The notes under the pieces: model-generated
Database searches by the model: none
What the model was told of the DNA's origin: nothing
Seen by the model: only the letters and a program-made list of their open reading frames with translations
From: Cryphonectria parasitica EP155
Taxonomy: Eukaryota > Ascomycota > Sordariomycetes > Diaporthales > Cryphonectriaceae
DNA: 64,000 nucleotides
Reading direction: 5' to 3'
Assembly: GCF_011745365.1 (NCBI RefSeq)
Contig: NW_024468916.1
Location: 248,001 to 312,000, forward strand
Translations under genes and position numbers: made by a program
Shown: piece by piece, positions 8,936 to 21,098 of the stretch
Layout: each line of letters opens with the position of its first letter
How positions within the stretch are numbered: the stretch's first letter is position 1

Positions 8936-11900
8936 CTACAAGAAGATGGCAACGAAGAGCCATGATGAAAAGAAGACCAGGCCGCCAAGAGCCTGATTCG
9001 CCAGCCCAGGCGCCACGCTCCTGCGGCCGGCAGCAGATGTATGGACGGCTGCCTTGGTGGTAGTGGTGGCAGCTCTAGCCGTGCTCTTGGCCGTGGTGGT
9101 TGGCGAAGTCATAGACGAGGTGGCAGTCGTCGTCATAAGAGTGCTGGCCGTGAATTCTGAGAAGATATTGGCCGTGCTCGTGGTCGCAGGAGTCGCCCGC
9201 GCCACCAGCTCTTTGTTGAGCGTCAAAGTCCAGCCTGCCTGCGCGGCAGCGACTGTGCGTCTCTGGAGGTTTTCTGTGATGGTCTGTTTTGTTTTGAATA
9301 CACATGTCAGTCAGATCTCCCTTTTAGAAATTATTCTCTTTGGTTACTTCACGTACCGTTTCGTACTCGCCATTGTCGAGGTTCAGTCCAATCGTCACTT
9401 TCGCGCCTCCCAGGACCGAAGCCAGTTGACCGCCCCCAGTGATCGCAGCCGTAAGAGCTGTGCTAGTGGCAGTCACCGAAGCTGTCCCATTGCCAGTACT
9501 ACCAGCAACCGAGCCTACAGAGCCGGTAGGCAAGCTCACGAATAGTGACTGCGGAGGCTGAGGCGCACCTGTGGCGCTTAGAGAGTCAGACACTCCTGCT
9601 GCCACTGCTGCTGCTGCTGCTGCTGCTGCGGTGGCGTTCAAAGAGTCCCTCGATGGTGATGAGCTGACGACCAGAGAGCTGCCGTTGACTGAGATTCCAC
9701 TAGACGCGCTACCGCCGCCAGATGCGCTGCCACTGGACGAGCTGCTTACTGAGATGCTGCCACCAGACGTGCCACTGACTGACGAGCTGTCAGATGCTGA
9801 TGAGGAGGAGGAGGAGGAGGATGAAGAGGAGGATGATGATGAACTATTTGTCGCTGCCGAGCCACCGCTCAGGAAGCTGACACCGGAAGATCCGCCCATC
9901 GATCCGCTCCCAGACGCCGAAATACCAGAAGTCGATGACGAGAGGCCACTGCCCGATGCACCCGCTCCAGACGAGGCGAAGAAGCTCGAGTTGCTAGACG
10001 CTGCTCCTCCAGAAGACGAGGACGACGAGGAGGCAGAGGAAGCGGCAGAGGAAGTGCCGCCCGAGGAGAAGAATCCTGAGGAGGACCCAGAGGAGGAACC
10101 AGAAGAGGAACCAGAAGAGGAGGAACCAGAAGAGGAGGAACCAGAAGAGGAGGAACCAGAAGAGGAGGAACCAGAAGAGGAGGAACCAGAAGAGGAGGAA
10201 CCAGAAGAGGAGGAACCAGAAGAGGAGGAACCAGAAGAGGAGGAACCAGAAGAGGAGGAACCAGAAGAGGAGGAACCAGAAGAGGAGGAACCAGAAGAGG
10301 AGGAACCAGAAGAGGAGGAACCAGAAGAGGAGGAACCAGAAGAGGAGGAACCAGAAGAGGAGGAACCAGAAGAGGAGGAACCAGAAGAGGAGGAACCTGA
10401 TGAGGAAGAGGAACTTCCACTCAAGGCGCTTGTTCCTGTGAATGAGGAGCCGGAGGACGAGCTTTGTGACGATGATGATGACGATGATGATGACGATGAC
10501 GAGCTACCGTACGCTGAGGATGCAGAAGACGATGAATTGTATGCCATGCTGCCTGATGCCGAGCTTCCATATCCCTGGCCTCCAGACTGTGTTGAAGATG
10601 AGTACAATGATGAGCTGCCGCCCCCACCATAGCCAGAGCCGACAGATGTTGACGATGACGATGACGCGCTGTTGATCGATGAGCCGCCAGATATGGAAGA
10701 TCCAGAGGTCGAGGTGTTAGATAGAAGACCGCTAGAGGATGATGAGCTGCCACCTGCAAAGCTAGCGCCGCTCTGCGAGCTGGCCTGGGAACTCGCTGTG
10801 CTGCCTCCGGAGCTCGCAGTGCCTGTCAGGTCGATGCCAGAGCCTCCAAGCACGTTGGTAATGTTTACGCCGCCACCAGTTGCTGGTGCAATGCCTTCAT
10901 CGTCGCAGCTGTCGTCAGACCCATCGGTTGACTCTCCAGACCCGGTTGTGAGTAAAGGACTGCCGGTGCTGCTGGATGCAGCGGCATATGCGCCACTGGC
11001 GCTCGCTGCCATTCCTGAGCCACTCCCGCTATAGGCTCCTCCTGAGACAGAACCCTGAGAGCCACTACTTGCCCATGAAGTATTTCCGCCTGCTGCTCCT
11101 GAGATAGAGGTTCCGGAATTGGCGGTATCTTGCCATGAAGAGCTTCCGCCAGATGAGCTTGAGCTGTCAGAGCTCACAGCCCCGGCTCCTGAAAGGCTTT
11201 TCTCCGAGCCAGAGGAGGAATATATTCCAGATGAGGAAGAAGATGATCCAGAGGAGGATCCAGAGGAGGATGACCCAGAGGAGGATGACCCAGAGGAGGA
11301 TGACCCAGAGGAGGATGACCCAGAGGAGGATGACCCAGAGGAGGATGACCCAGAGGAGGATGACCCAGAGGAGGATGACCCAGAGGAGGATGACCCAGAA
11401 GAGTACATTCCAGAGGAAGATAATGATCCGGATGAAGAAGCAGATGATCCAGAAGATGACAGTCCTGAGGAAGAAGCCATACCAGAGGAAGATGCTCCAG
11501 AGGAAGATGCTCCAGAGGAAGATGCTCCAGAGGAAGATGCTCCAGAGGAAGATGCTCCAGAGGAAGATGCTCCAGAGGAAGATGCTCCAGAGGAAGATGC
11601 TCCAGAGGAAGATGATCCAGAGGAAGATGCTCCAGAGGAAGATGCTCCAGAGGAAGATGCTCCAGAGGAAGATGATCCAGAGGAAGATGATCCAGAGGAG
11701 GATGACCCAGAAGAGTACATCCCAGAGGAAGATAATGATCCGGATGAAGAAGCAGAAGATCCGGATGAAGCAGCAGACGACCCAGAAGATGACAGTCCTG
11801 AGGAAGAAGTCATACCAGAGGACGACATTCCTGAAGAAGCAGAGGCCATTCCTGAGGAGGCGGATGATCCAGAGGAGGACGATCCAAAGGTAGACGACCC

Positions 11901-13773
11901 AGAGGAAGACGATGACCCAGAGGAGGAGGATGACCCAGAGGAGGAGGATGACCCAGAGGATGATCCAGACAGCCAACCAGCAGAACCACCATTACCGCTG
12001 CTGGAGCTGCCGCCCATTCCCGAGCTGGCTCCACCAAGTCCCATGCTGCCCGCGCCCGTCATGGACGACGAGCTTGATCCCCCGCTGGAATACCCCATGC
12101 CTGCAGAGCTTCCTCCAGACGAAGAGTAGATGCCTTTGCTTCCAGAGCCGGCTCCTGAGCCGACAAAGCTGTCTCCCATTCCAGAAGAGGAAGAAGCGGT
12201 GGCAGAAGAAGACGATGAGAGACCGCCACCGTAGCTGCCATAACTATTGCCAGAATTGCTGCTGCCAGAGCTGGATCCCGTACCCACGAAGCTATCTCCT
12301 CCCATCCCAGAAGAAGCAGACGAGGAGGAGGATGATGAAGAAGACGAGAGCCCATTACCGTAGTTGTCATAATCGCTGTCTGAGCTGCCTCCCATCCCGG
12401 AACCAGCCCCAAAGCCAGAGCCACCTGCGCCAGCCATGGACGACGATGTGCTTCCGCCATTCAACATGGATCCCAGACCGCCAGAGCTGGTTTCGTCGCC
12501 GAAATTGCTGAAGAGACCTGATCCGGCGCTGCCAGAAGAGGAAGAAGCGGAGCCCATGGAGGATGCAGCCGATGCAGTACCCGATCCTGACCCGAACCCG
12601 GCCATTGCACCGCCTGACCCAGCGACACCACTCGGGCTGAGAAGCATCGAGATGCTATCGCTACCACTACCATCGCTTGCGCCCGAAGACCCAGAGCTGA
12701 AGGTGATGCCTCCTGTGTTCGAGCCGGAGCCTGTGCCTGTAGCCGCTGCCGCCGCCGCCAAGTCGGTATAATAAGGTAGCACATTGCCTGCAGGTCCCAT
12801 GCCGCTTTGAGCATTCGCAGCTACGCTCAAACCACTTGGGCTGACACCCATCATGGAAGCGCTGTCGCTAGAGAAGCCAGAGCCCGAGCCCGAGCCCGAA
12901 CCCCAACCAGAGCTTGAACCCGAGCTTGAGCCAGAGCTTGAGCCAGAGCTTGAGCCAGAGCTTGAACCAGAGCTTGTGCCAGAGCTTGAGCCCGAGCCCG
13001 AGCTTGAACCTAAGCTTGAGCCTGCCATCGACAGGCCGGTAGCCGAGGACCCTGAAGCCGCTGAGGCATAGGCAGGAACGCCAACAGCAGCAGCGGCAGC
13101 GCCCGTAGCGGCGGCAGCGCTCCCGCCGCTGGCAGCAGCAGACGCCATGCCACCACCGCTGAGGCCGCCCAGACCACTCGCGCCGAGACCCATGCCACCG
13201 CCTGCTGCACCACTTCCGCCGGCAACGGCTGTAGCAGCTGCGCTTCCTCCATTGGCACCCGAGAGCATGCCACCACCACTGAGTCCGCCGAGGCCGCTTG
13301 GGCTGGAAGCCATGCCTGCTCCACCACTTCCACCAGCCATCGCTGAATTCGCGGCAGCCATACCAGCACCAGCACCAGCACCAGCCGAAGCAGAAGCAGA
13401 CCCAGAGCCCAGGCCTCCCGCCAATGCTAGTCCTGTAGCAGCGGGACCTGTCGCGTCGTTGGACAGCAGAGGCATGCCGCTCGGGGACGATGAGCCCAGC
13501 CCCGTCGTCAGGACGACAGCTGCGCCTCCAGTCTGGCTGGCGCCGCCGGACCCGAGCGACAGTGTGGTGATGGCAGAGTAGCTGTCTGACGTGGACCCTG
13601 AGGCGGTCACCTCCTCGTCATCCTTGACAATGAGAGCCTCAGCTGCTACGGGCTTGCCGAGGCTAGCCTGTTCTGCAAAGTCGTCGATGTCAAAGTCCAT
13701 GCGCAGGGAGGGGTTTGCGGCCATGTCTGCTGCCCAGGACGTCCAGTTGAATTGGGCGCTGAACAATGAGTTC

Positions 13774-13808
<35 letters not shown>

Positions 13809-14418
13809 ACCCGACTTGGTGTCGTACACAAGTACCGCGAGGAGGCGCAGGTCAGATGTGGATGATGAGTTTGATGATGAGTTTGATGAGGAGGAGGAGG
13901 AGGAGGAGGAGGAGGAGGAGAACAGGCCCGAGGGCTCCTGAAAGTTCACAAAGGGGTCGGCATGGGAGCTCAACATGTTATTGCTCATGTTCAGCTGAGT
14001 GTACGAATTCATGGTCATCTCCTGCTGGACGAACAGCAGGTAAGACTCTGACCCGAGGTAAATGAGCTCCGGGTCGCTGCCGGCGATCTTCAAAATGGGG
14101 ATCTCGAGGCCCAGGGCGAGGTAGGAACTGTTGGGACTGCCAGCCGGCAGACTCAGAGACGGTTGACTTGACAGAACTGCAATCACGCACAGGTTAGCTT
14201 GGCCTTTCTTTTTTTTTTTTTCCTGGTTTAGAGGTGGGAGGTGCTCGAGAAAACTTACCCTTGGCTGATATTTGGCTGGTTGGTGTCACAGAGAATGGAA
14301 CGCTGTTACTACTACTACTCCTGGGAAGTACATATTTGAAAGAAGCGGCAGCCTGGCCGTGTAACAATGCCATGGTGGCAGCGGCAGCAAGGCGCTGCCT
14401 TGAACCTGAGAACTTCAT
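8936..14418 (-). CDS. giant Ser/Gly-rich secreted protein, GPI-anchor candidate
   Basis: Three exons (14418-14259, 14176-9357, 9283-8936) with GTAAGT and GTACGT donors join in frame to about 1775 residues. The first exon encodes a signal peptide with hydrophobic core [16 protein letters not shown]. About 200 residues of more ordinary sequence follow (for example [20 protein letters not shown] and [20 protein letters not shown]), themselves cut by serine tracts. The middle of about 1300 residues is almost only Ser, Gly and Ala, including long SSSSG and SSSGA arrays. The last exon has a Thr/Ser/Ala-rich stalk and a hydrophobic tail ([18 protein letters not shown]), the classic layout of a GPI-attachment signal. 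It is probably a heavily O-mannosylated wall or surface protein (adhesin-like stalk), but no known domain is visible, so function is unknown. The repeat arrays suggest allele-length variation. Confidence 0.85.
10120..10395 (-). repeat. nearly perfect 15-bp coding array (SSSSG)
   Basis: On the plus strand the unit CCAGAAGAGGAGGAA repeats head to tail. The four 60-bp blocks at 10141-10380 are identical, giving at least 16 perfect units in a row plus imperfect ones on both sides. In the minus-strand gene it reads as SSSSG pentapeptides. The lack of synonymous drift points to recent expansion or homogenisation. Confidence 0.95.
11255..11960 (-). repeat. compound 15-bp coding arrays with a segmental duplication
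   Basis: Two further arrays lie in the Ser-rich gene: unit GAGGATGACCCAGAG at about 11266-11398 (roughly nine units) and unit CCAGAGGAAGATGCT at about 11491-11690. A flanking segment at 11386-11478 recurs with changes and one insertion at 11697-11812. This shows that a block of about 310 bp was duplicated after the short units formed. In the minus frame the units read as SSSSG and SSSGA. Confidence 0.9.
12875..13025 (-). repeat. SG-type hexanucleotide-based coding repeat
   Basis: On the plus strand, GAGCCAGAGCTT-like units repeat about ten times. They encode alternating Gly-Ser and Ser-Ser-Gly-type dipeptides in the GPI-protein gene. The copies are less perfect than in the 15-bp arrays. Confidence 0.75.
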
Positions 14419-17400
14419 GACAGGGAGGAGGGGAAGGAGAGGGAAAGAAAGAGATAAGGAAAGGGAAAGGGGAATGAGCTTGTTGATCAGAACCAGGACC
14501 TCTCAAGGGTGAAAAACGGTGCTTGTCTGTGCCGGCGACATGCAGAAAAAGAAATGCGAAAAATAAAATCAAAGGAAGAGGGCCAGCCGAGAGAAGAGGA
14601 GCAAAAAAGACATGCAAAGAAACAGAGTCAACAAGGAAAACTGCAAGACAGCCTGCTGTTGTGTGGCATTAGGAGAGACGAGGCGATCGTGGGGTGGGGA
14701 CAACAGCTGGTTTAAAGAAGGGCCTGGCGAGGACACCAGCAGCATCGGACGGAGGGGGCTCAGAAGCCAGGTCCATCACGAGAGAGGAGAGCGAGGCAGA
14801 TTGGAGAGAGGAGAAATCATAATAATAGCTACATATCTGCTACAGGCAAAAGGAGGAAGCTCACGGAAGAAGCGGGTAGCCAGCATCTGTGACCCATTGC
14901 GCGCAGCAAAGAGGCCGCGGCCTTTGCTAAGCATCTAGAAAAGACAAGTAGAAGAGGGGAATAAGGGAAAAGAAGAAGGAAAGCCGCCCTGGGTGGCCGC
15001 CGAGAGGCTGTCAAAAAAGAAAGACGGTCCCGGGCGAGGGCCGCCGGAGGAGTTTACCGACGACCAGGCACGGCGGCACAGAGGCGGACGAGGGAGACAA
15101 AAGTGGACATCCGGTCTCTGGACGGGCTTGGCCGTGGGTGGGCGTGAAACAACCGAACAGCAGCGCGAAGGCCTTTTGAATAAGGGCCGAGGGTTTCAGT
15201 AGGCAGTAAGAAGGATCGGATGACATGACTGTTTGAGAGAAAGAGAGAGAGGGAGAGAGATGAGTGGCCGCCCATAGGGCCTCGAGTCTGACAGATCAAA
15301 GTCAGCATACTGTCATATAAAGTAATAAGGAAGGAGGCCACGTTGACTCTTATTAATAAGACAACGGAACACTGTTTTTGGCTTGTTTCTTCTATTCTTC
15401 TTTGCCTTGGTGTCACCAAAACGGCCTTTTGGAACCAGCGCATTGAACACAGCTGATGCAGATGACACTCGAAAGAGGAGTCGTGGAAATGTTGATGAGG
15501 CAAGGAGGATCGCATGCGGCATGGATGGATGACTTGCTCATTGGACTGGTGACAAATGGTCCCAGCAGGTAAAAGATGATAGTCACAAAAACTGAATGCT
15601 TCAATTAAAGAGTTGCATCAATCAATGGCTAAGTCTGGAGGCAATTCAGACAAGTCAAGAGGTGATGTAGGATGGAATGAATGTCTGGAGGACGCAAGGC
15701 AAGTCCAATGAAGGAGAAGGCTGATTAGCTGATGACGGTCTGACGATCTTGGGCTTACCCTAGCTCCTATGCTTAAGTAATCTGAGTTAGGTAATGCGAG
15801 GGCAGGGGTGGAGGGGGTACATGATGCAAATTCCCGACCAGCCTATCATGTTATGAAGTCTTTGTCTGTCGATTGGATCCCTCGCCTTTTCTGTCTTCTT
15901 CTTCTTCTTTTCTCCAGACAACAGAATTCAGACATGATTGAACTGGTTGCAACCATACCATACATATCGATACTTCCCACCTGACACCATTGCAAGGCTA
16001 CCAGAGAACATCACATGAGAGCCTCTGTGGCGGTCTGGGGTAGACTCGGCGCTCTTGGCGACGGCTGGTACAAACAGTACAGTGCATGGGTTAGGCTCTT
16101 CTTTGGCTGTTGGTTGGGACTTGGGATGGGGTGGGTGTGACCCAAGCCTGAATTGGTCTGGGACTTCTTGGCAACCTTGATAAAGAATTCTTGGAAGATG
16201 GAATCCAAGCAACTGTATTGGCTGTGGGGGAGAGGAGAGGGGCACAGTATTATAAGAGAAAAAGAAAAGCATGATCAAGTTGGGTGGCTCCACCTCCACA
16301 CATGATTACAAAATGTAAATGTGCTAACTGTACGCCATCCTCTCCGTTTCCCCAGATGCTGTGTCCTACTATTATAGTATAGTAGTATGCAGTACCCGAG
16401 TAGTCGTCGGAGGGGGCTGAAGGCTGTGGTCCCACCTCGACAGGACCCCTGATCTTGATAAGATCAATGATACGCTCCCTGCATGTGTCGGCTGCGGGTG
16501 GGTTGCAGCAGGGCAAGAATGATTCCATCCCAGAATGCCGGGACTGCGTGTGTGTCTCGGATGGGTGCACTTGGCTGGTGTACTTGATTCAATCCACAGT
16601 GATGATAAAATCAACAATTGAAAACATGAGAACATTGCCTACATAGATTCAAGAACAGAGGCGGTGAACCATTCAAACAGTCCTGCTAGAATGTATCAAG
16701 CATGGCATTGTAAAGTAATTGCATAGTCCAGCAAGTACTGCAGGCATGTACCAACTTACTTAGCTCAATACACACACACACAGTATTTGGTGAACAGTAG
16801 TACACAGTATTGGCCAACGGTATTCAGTAATTAGCATTTAGATAGCCTCGGCCCCAGCCGTTCCCAGCGAGTTCATCACCAGATTCCAGCGCCGCCTATT
16901 CTTATTCAGCGCCCTGCACAGTATGGCGTGCTACTTGCTTGCTTGTACAATGACTAGCTACTTACAGAGAAATCACGTTAAACGTGCTCAAGAGGCGTCG
17001 TCGGCTGGTCCCTCTTTTTTGATCACCGGCATAAAGACTAAGTGGCTCCTTCCTCCTCCTCTCTCGCGTCTGCTCAGCCTCTCCGCCTAAATTATGGTCC
17101 ATCTATCATAGCTTAAAAAGGATCCACAACTCAGATCGAGGGCAGGCCCAGGCTCCTCCTCCTCCTTCTCCTCCTCCTCTTCCTCCGTCTTTTCTTTCTT
17201 CTCTTCCACAACTTGCATAGATAGTAAATTACCATTCAATCACATCTATCAAGTAAAAACAACATACGAGGCACAGGCTATCAGCGAAAAGGTTGATCCA
17301 AAAGAGTGGTCACTCTTATTATATCTCGAGGCCCAGGCTTCGGCCAGCCTTCGCCCTCCCAAATCTTCACATCCTCACATCCACCAACGCCGCCGCCGCT

Positions 17401-17419
17401 GCCACCGCCATCCACAACC
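14419..17419. promoter_or_regulatory. divergent intergenic region, GPI protein / antiporter
   Basis: This 3.0-kb shared upstream region serves the GPI-protein gene (minus) and the antiporter (plus). The side next to the GPI gene (14420-15250) is purine-rich on the plus strand, hence CT-rich in transcript sense, as expected of a fungal leader. The side next to the antiporter (17150-17420) is CT-rich on the plus strand. A short CA run lies near 16771. The frames in between are short and have no family resemblance. Confidence 0.5.
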
Positions 17420-20400
17420 ATGGAACCTCTCTTATCACCACGAGCCACAGTGGCTCCCCAGGCTGGCATCCTCGAGGGCGGCAACCCTGTCGCCTACAAT
17501 GCATCCAACCCGGTGCTCCTCTTCATCATCCAGGCCATCATCATTATCATCTTCTGCCGTCTCCTCCACTGGCCTCTGTCCTACCTGAACCAGCCGCGCG
17601 TCATCGCAGAGGTCATCGGCGGCATCCTCCTGGGCCCTTCCGTCATGATGCGCATCCCCGGGTTCCAGAATGCCATCTTTCCGACGGCCTCGATGCCTAT
17701 CCTCAACAATGTCGCCAACCTGGGCCTGATCATCTTCCTGTTCCTCGTCGGCCTCGAGGTGGACGTCCGGCTCCTCACCAGCAACTGGCGCGTCGCCCTG
17801 ACCGTCGGCCTGGCCGGCATGGCCATCCCCTTTGGCCTGGGCATCGCCATCGCAAAGGGTTTGTACGAGCAGTTCCGCGTCGCCGAGGCAGACGTCAGCA
17901 CCGACCCAATCGAATTTGGCGTCTACGCCCTCTTCATCGGCACCGCCCTGGCCATCACCGCCTTTCCCGTGCTGTGCCGCATCCTTACCGACCTCAACCT
18001 GCTGGGCACATCCGTCGGCGTCACTGTTCTGGCCGCTGGCATCGGCAACGACGTGACCGGCTGGATCCTCCTCGCCCTCTGCGTCGCCCTCGTCAACAAT
18101 GCCACCGGCCTGGCTGCCCTCTGGGCCCTGCTTTGTGTCGTCGGCTGGGCTCTGTTTCTTTGCTATGCTGTCCGTCCTTGCTTTATCTGGTGTCTCAGGA
18201 GGACGGGAAGTCTAGAGAAGGGGCCTACACAGGGCATGGTGGCCTTGACCCTTGGCATTGCCCTCGTCTCAGCCTGGTTTACTGGTGCGTCATGTCTTTT
18301 GATCTCTCCTCTCCCCTCCCTCTCACTCTCTTTCTCTGTGTGTGTCTCTCAAAAGGTCTACTTCACTTACTTACACATATACAAGGCATTATCGGTGTCC
18401 ATCCGATCTTCGGCGCCTTTCTGGCCGGCTTAATTTGTCCCCACGAGGCAGGTTTTGCCATCAAACTCACCGAGAAGATCGAGGACATAGTCACAGTGCT
18501 CTTCCTGCCGCTCTACTTCGCCCTGTCCGGTCTGAGCACCAACCTCGGCCTGCTCAACGACGGCATCACCTGGGCCTATGTAGTGGGCGTCATCGCCGTG
18601 GCCTTTTCAGGCAAGATTATCGGCGGCACACTAGCGGCGCGGTTCAACAGGCTTGAGTGGCGCGAGTCCCTGACCATTGGCTGTCTGATGAGCTGTAAAG
18701 GCCTCGTTGAGCTGATTGTGCTTGTAAGTTAGAAGAAGAAGGAAGAGAGGGAAACGAGGAAAAGAAAGAGGTGACATCCAAGACAAGACTGCTGATGCTG
18801 ACTCATTTTCTTTACAGAACGTGGGCTTACAGGCCAAGATCCTTTCTGAACGTACTTTTACCATCTTTGTTGTCATGGCCTTGGTGAGTTCTCGAATCAA
18901 ACCCACACCCTGCTGCATATGGAAATGAAAAGAAGAAGAAAACCCATAAAAGAGGCGCTATTTTATATACCCTAAATAACTGATTGACTAACTATTTCCC
19001 CTCAGGTCACAACGGTATCTACCACACCCTTGGTCAAGTGGCTCTACCCACCATGGTACCAGGCCAAGATGGAAAGGTTCCGAAGAGGCGAGACAGACAG
19101 GGACGGAAACCCCATCAACCCAGCTGGCGGCCCATCAACCTCGAGCCATGGCGGCGCCACCATGCACGAAGGCGACGAAGGCGACGGGGACAAGGAGTGG
19201 AAGCCTACTGCGGAGATCCGTCGCCTCCTCGTCTACCTTCGCTTAGACAGCCTGCCAGGCCTCTTCACCTTCATCGCCCTCCTCGGAGCCGACGGCCAGA
19301 ACCAGGACAACCACGACGATGAGGACCAGCGTGGCAGCGAAAGTTATTATGAAACCACGACGGCGACGACGACGACAACAACACCAAGGAGAAGAAGACC
19401 CCTACCTCCCCTCGAGGTCCACGGCCTCCGCATCCTCGAGCTCACAGAGCGCAACTCCTCCGTAATGCAGCTGACAGAAGGCGAAGGAGGCCCCAACCAC
19501 CTCTCGGCCCGCGACCCCGTCGTAAACACCTTCCGCGCCTTCTCGCGCCTCCTCCGCTCATCCTACAACAACATCATCGCCGCCTCCGGCCGCGTCGCCG
19601 TCGTGCCTGCCCCTTCGTACGCAGAGACCCTCGCGCGACAGGCCGCCGACATCGCCGCCGACTTTGTTTTTGTGCCCTGGGGCGAGAACGACAGCAGCAA
19701 CTTCAGCGACAGGGACACGACGACAGAGAACCACACAGACCCCGCCTCGTCGCTGGTCCTGGACGGAGCCGCCGCCCGTACAGAGGAGCGCTTCGCCAGC
19801 CGCAGCCACCTCGACTTTATCCACCAGGTCCTGCACAAACCCGCCTGCAACACAGGCGTCTTCATCAACCGCGGTCTCGGTGGTCTACTGCCTCCTGTGG
19901 ACAGCAGGAAGAACAACAACAACAACAACAACATTAGCAGTAGCAACAAGGAAGGCGGCGTCAGCGTCACCATGTCCAGCAGCAGTCACAGCCTGTCCAC
20001 AAGAGACAACAAGACCCATCACCAGATCTTCGTTCCCTTCCTGGGCGGCGTCGACGACCGCGTCGCCCTGCGCTTCGCCCTGCGCCTGGCTAGGAACCCC
20101 AACGTCACCCTGACCGTCGTCCACCCCCACCAATGGGGCGACGATGACGAGGTCGAGGTCGAGCAGCCAGGCCACAGCGGCGCAGCCACAAAAGAGGGTG
20201 CCCACAGCACCAGCGTCAACAACAACAAGGTGGTCGAGGGTGCCTCGGCGCAGGACATGGCTCTCCTGTCGTCGTTGTCGTCATCCCCACCGCAGGGGCT
20301 CGCCGGTCGCTTTACGATTGCAGAGGTCGACGCCACGCGCAGGACGGCTGTGGCAGAGGCTGTGGCCCGAGCGAGGGCCCACGTGGGCAACTCACCACAG

Positions 20401-20580
20401 AACGCCGGCGACCTCGTTGTGGTGGGCCGGTCACACGTGGACCTCGGCGATGGAGTGGTCGAGGTCGATGGCGGAGACTTGAGAAGGACGGTCGGGGTTG
20501 TGGCGCAGCAATTCGTCGACAGTGGTATCAAGGCAAGTCTATTGGTTATCAGGGCTGGCGGGGCGGGACTCAACTGGTAA
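17420..20580 (+). CDS. KHA1: KHA1-type K+(Na+)/H+ antiporter, CPA2 family
   Basis: This is a monovalent cation/proton exchanger of the CPA2 group; yeast Kha1 sits in Golgi-type membranes and acts in K+ and pH homeostasis. Four exons (17420-18284, 18386-18723, 18818-18883, 19006-20580) give about 947 residues. The first 430 or so form the multi-span exchanger domain, with NQPRVIAEVIGGILLGPS, NLGLIIFLFLVGLEVD, AAGIGNDVTGW (Asn210-Asp211 in the ion site) and VHPIFGAFLAGLICP. After the membrane part comes a hydrophilic tail with Asn, Ser and Thr runs. Within it, from about residue 763, a segment beginning HQIFVPFLGGVDDRVALRFA and ending near GDLVVVGRS resembles the universal-stress-like cytosolic domain of this family. 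The start is the first ATG; the frame is open upstream only through non-ATG codons. The exact ion and location are inferred. Confidence 0.92.
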
Positions 20581-20638
20581 AGGAGGGATCAAGCATTGGT
20601 CTCTTCTATCGAGCTCGCGACTATATTCTAGTATGGCT

Positions 20639-20702
<64 letters not shown>

Positions 20703-21098
20703 GTATATCCAAGAAACATATCTGACAAGCACCTCTCTCGTCTTGTCATCCTCCCTCTCGAGCTGCTGTGGATAATTCGAGACAAGTCCACGGCGCGAGC
20801 AGTAGTGATGCCGCGCCCAGATCCGTCAACCTCGTGAAGCAGCCCTTATAACTGTCCATCGTGCTGGTATCTCTATCATCGAGCGGACCCATATTCCCTC
20901 TTGGTAGCTGGTAGCGGATGAAGACGGAGCAGCCAATCCAGATCCCTTCTTCCGATCGCACCTCTTCTGAAGGCCCGGGGTTCCCATGCAAGGGAACTTT
21001 CAGCTCTTCTGAGGCTGTTGCGACCATACTCTTGGGCAAGACTTTTTGTGTGTACAGCAAAGGCCTGGTGCATCATCAGTATCCTATCGACGCGCCGC
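20581..21098. other. convergent intergenic region antiporter / RAD10
   Basis: A 0.5-kb convergent gap that should contain both 3' UTRs. Apart from the compound microsatellite I see nothing in it. Confidence 0.6.
20639..20707. repeat. compound (CA)n-(TA)n-(GTAT)n microsatellite
   Basis: About 12 CA units pass directly into about 13 TA units and then GTAT units. It lies about 60 bp beyond the antiporter stop in a convergent intergenic region, so it may be transcribed in a 3' UTR. Confidence 0.95.

Noticed and set aside
9571..10632. 353-codon Glu/Pro-rich open frame on the plus strand (and a similar 336-codon frame at 11119-12129)
   Set aside because: These are the antisense of the SSSSG arrays: Ser/Gly codons read backwards give Glu/Pro/Asp without stops. 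The minus strand has the signal peptide, introns and GPI tail, so the plus frames are by-products.
10086..11960. Array of direct repeats that superficially resembles a CRISPR
   Set aside because: Units are 15 bp, contiguous without unique spacers, in frame inside a eukaryotic coding exon.
11167..11976. 269-codon minus frame of repeated hydrophobic residues (FLWSI type)
   Set aside because: It is another reading frame of the same 15-bp arrays; it would look membrane-like only because of the repeat.
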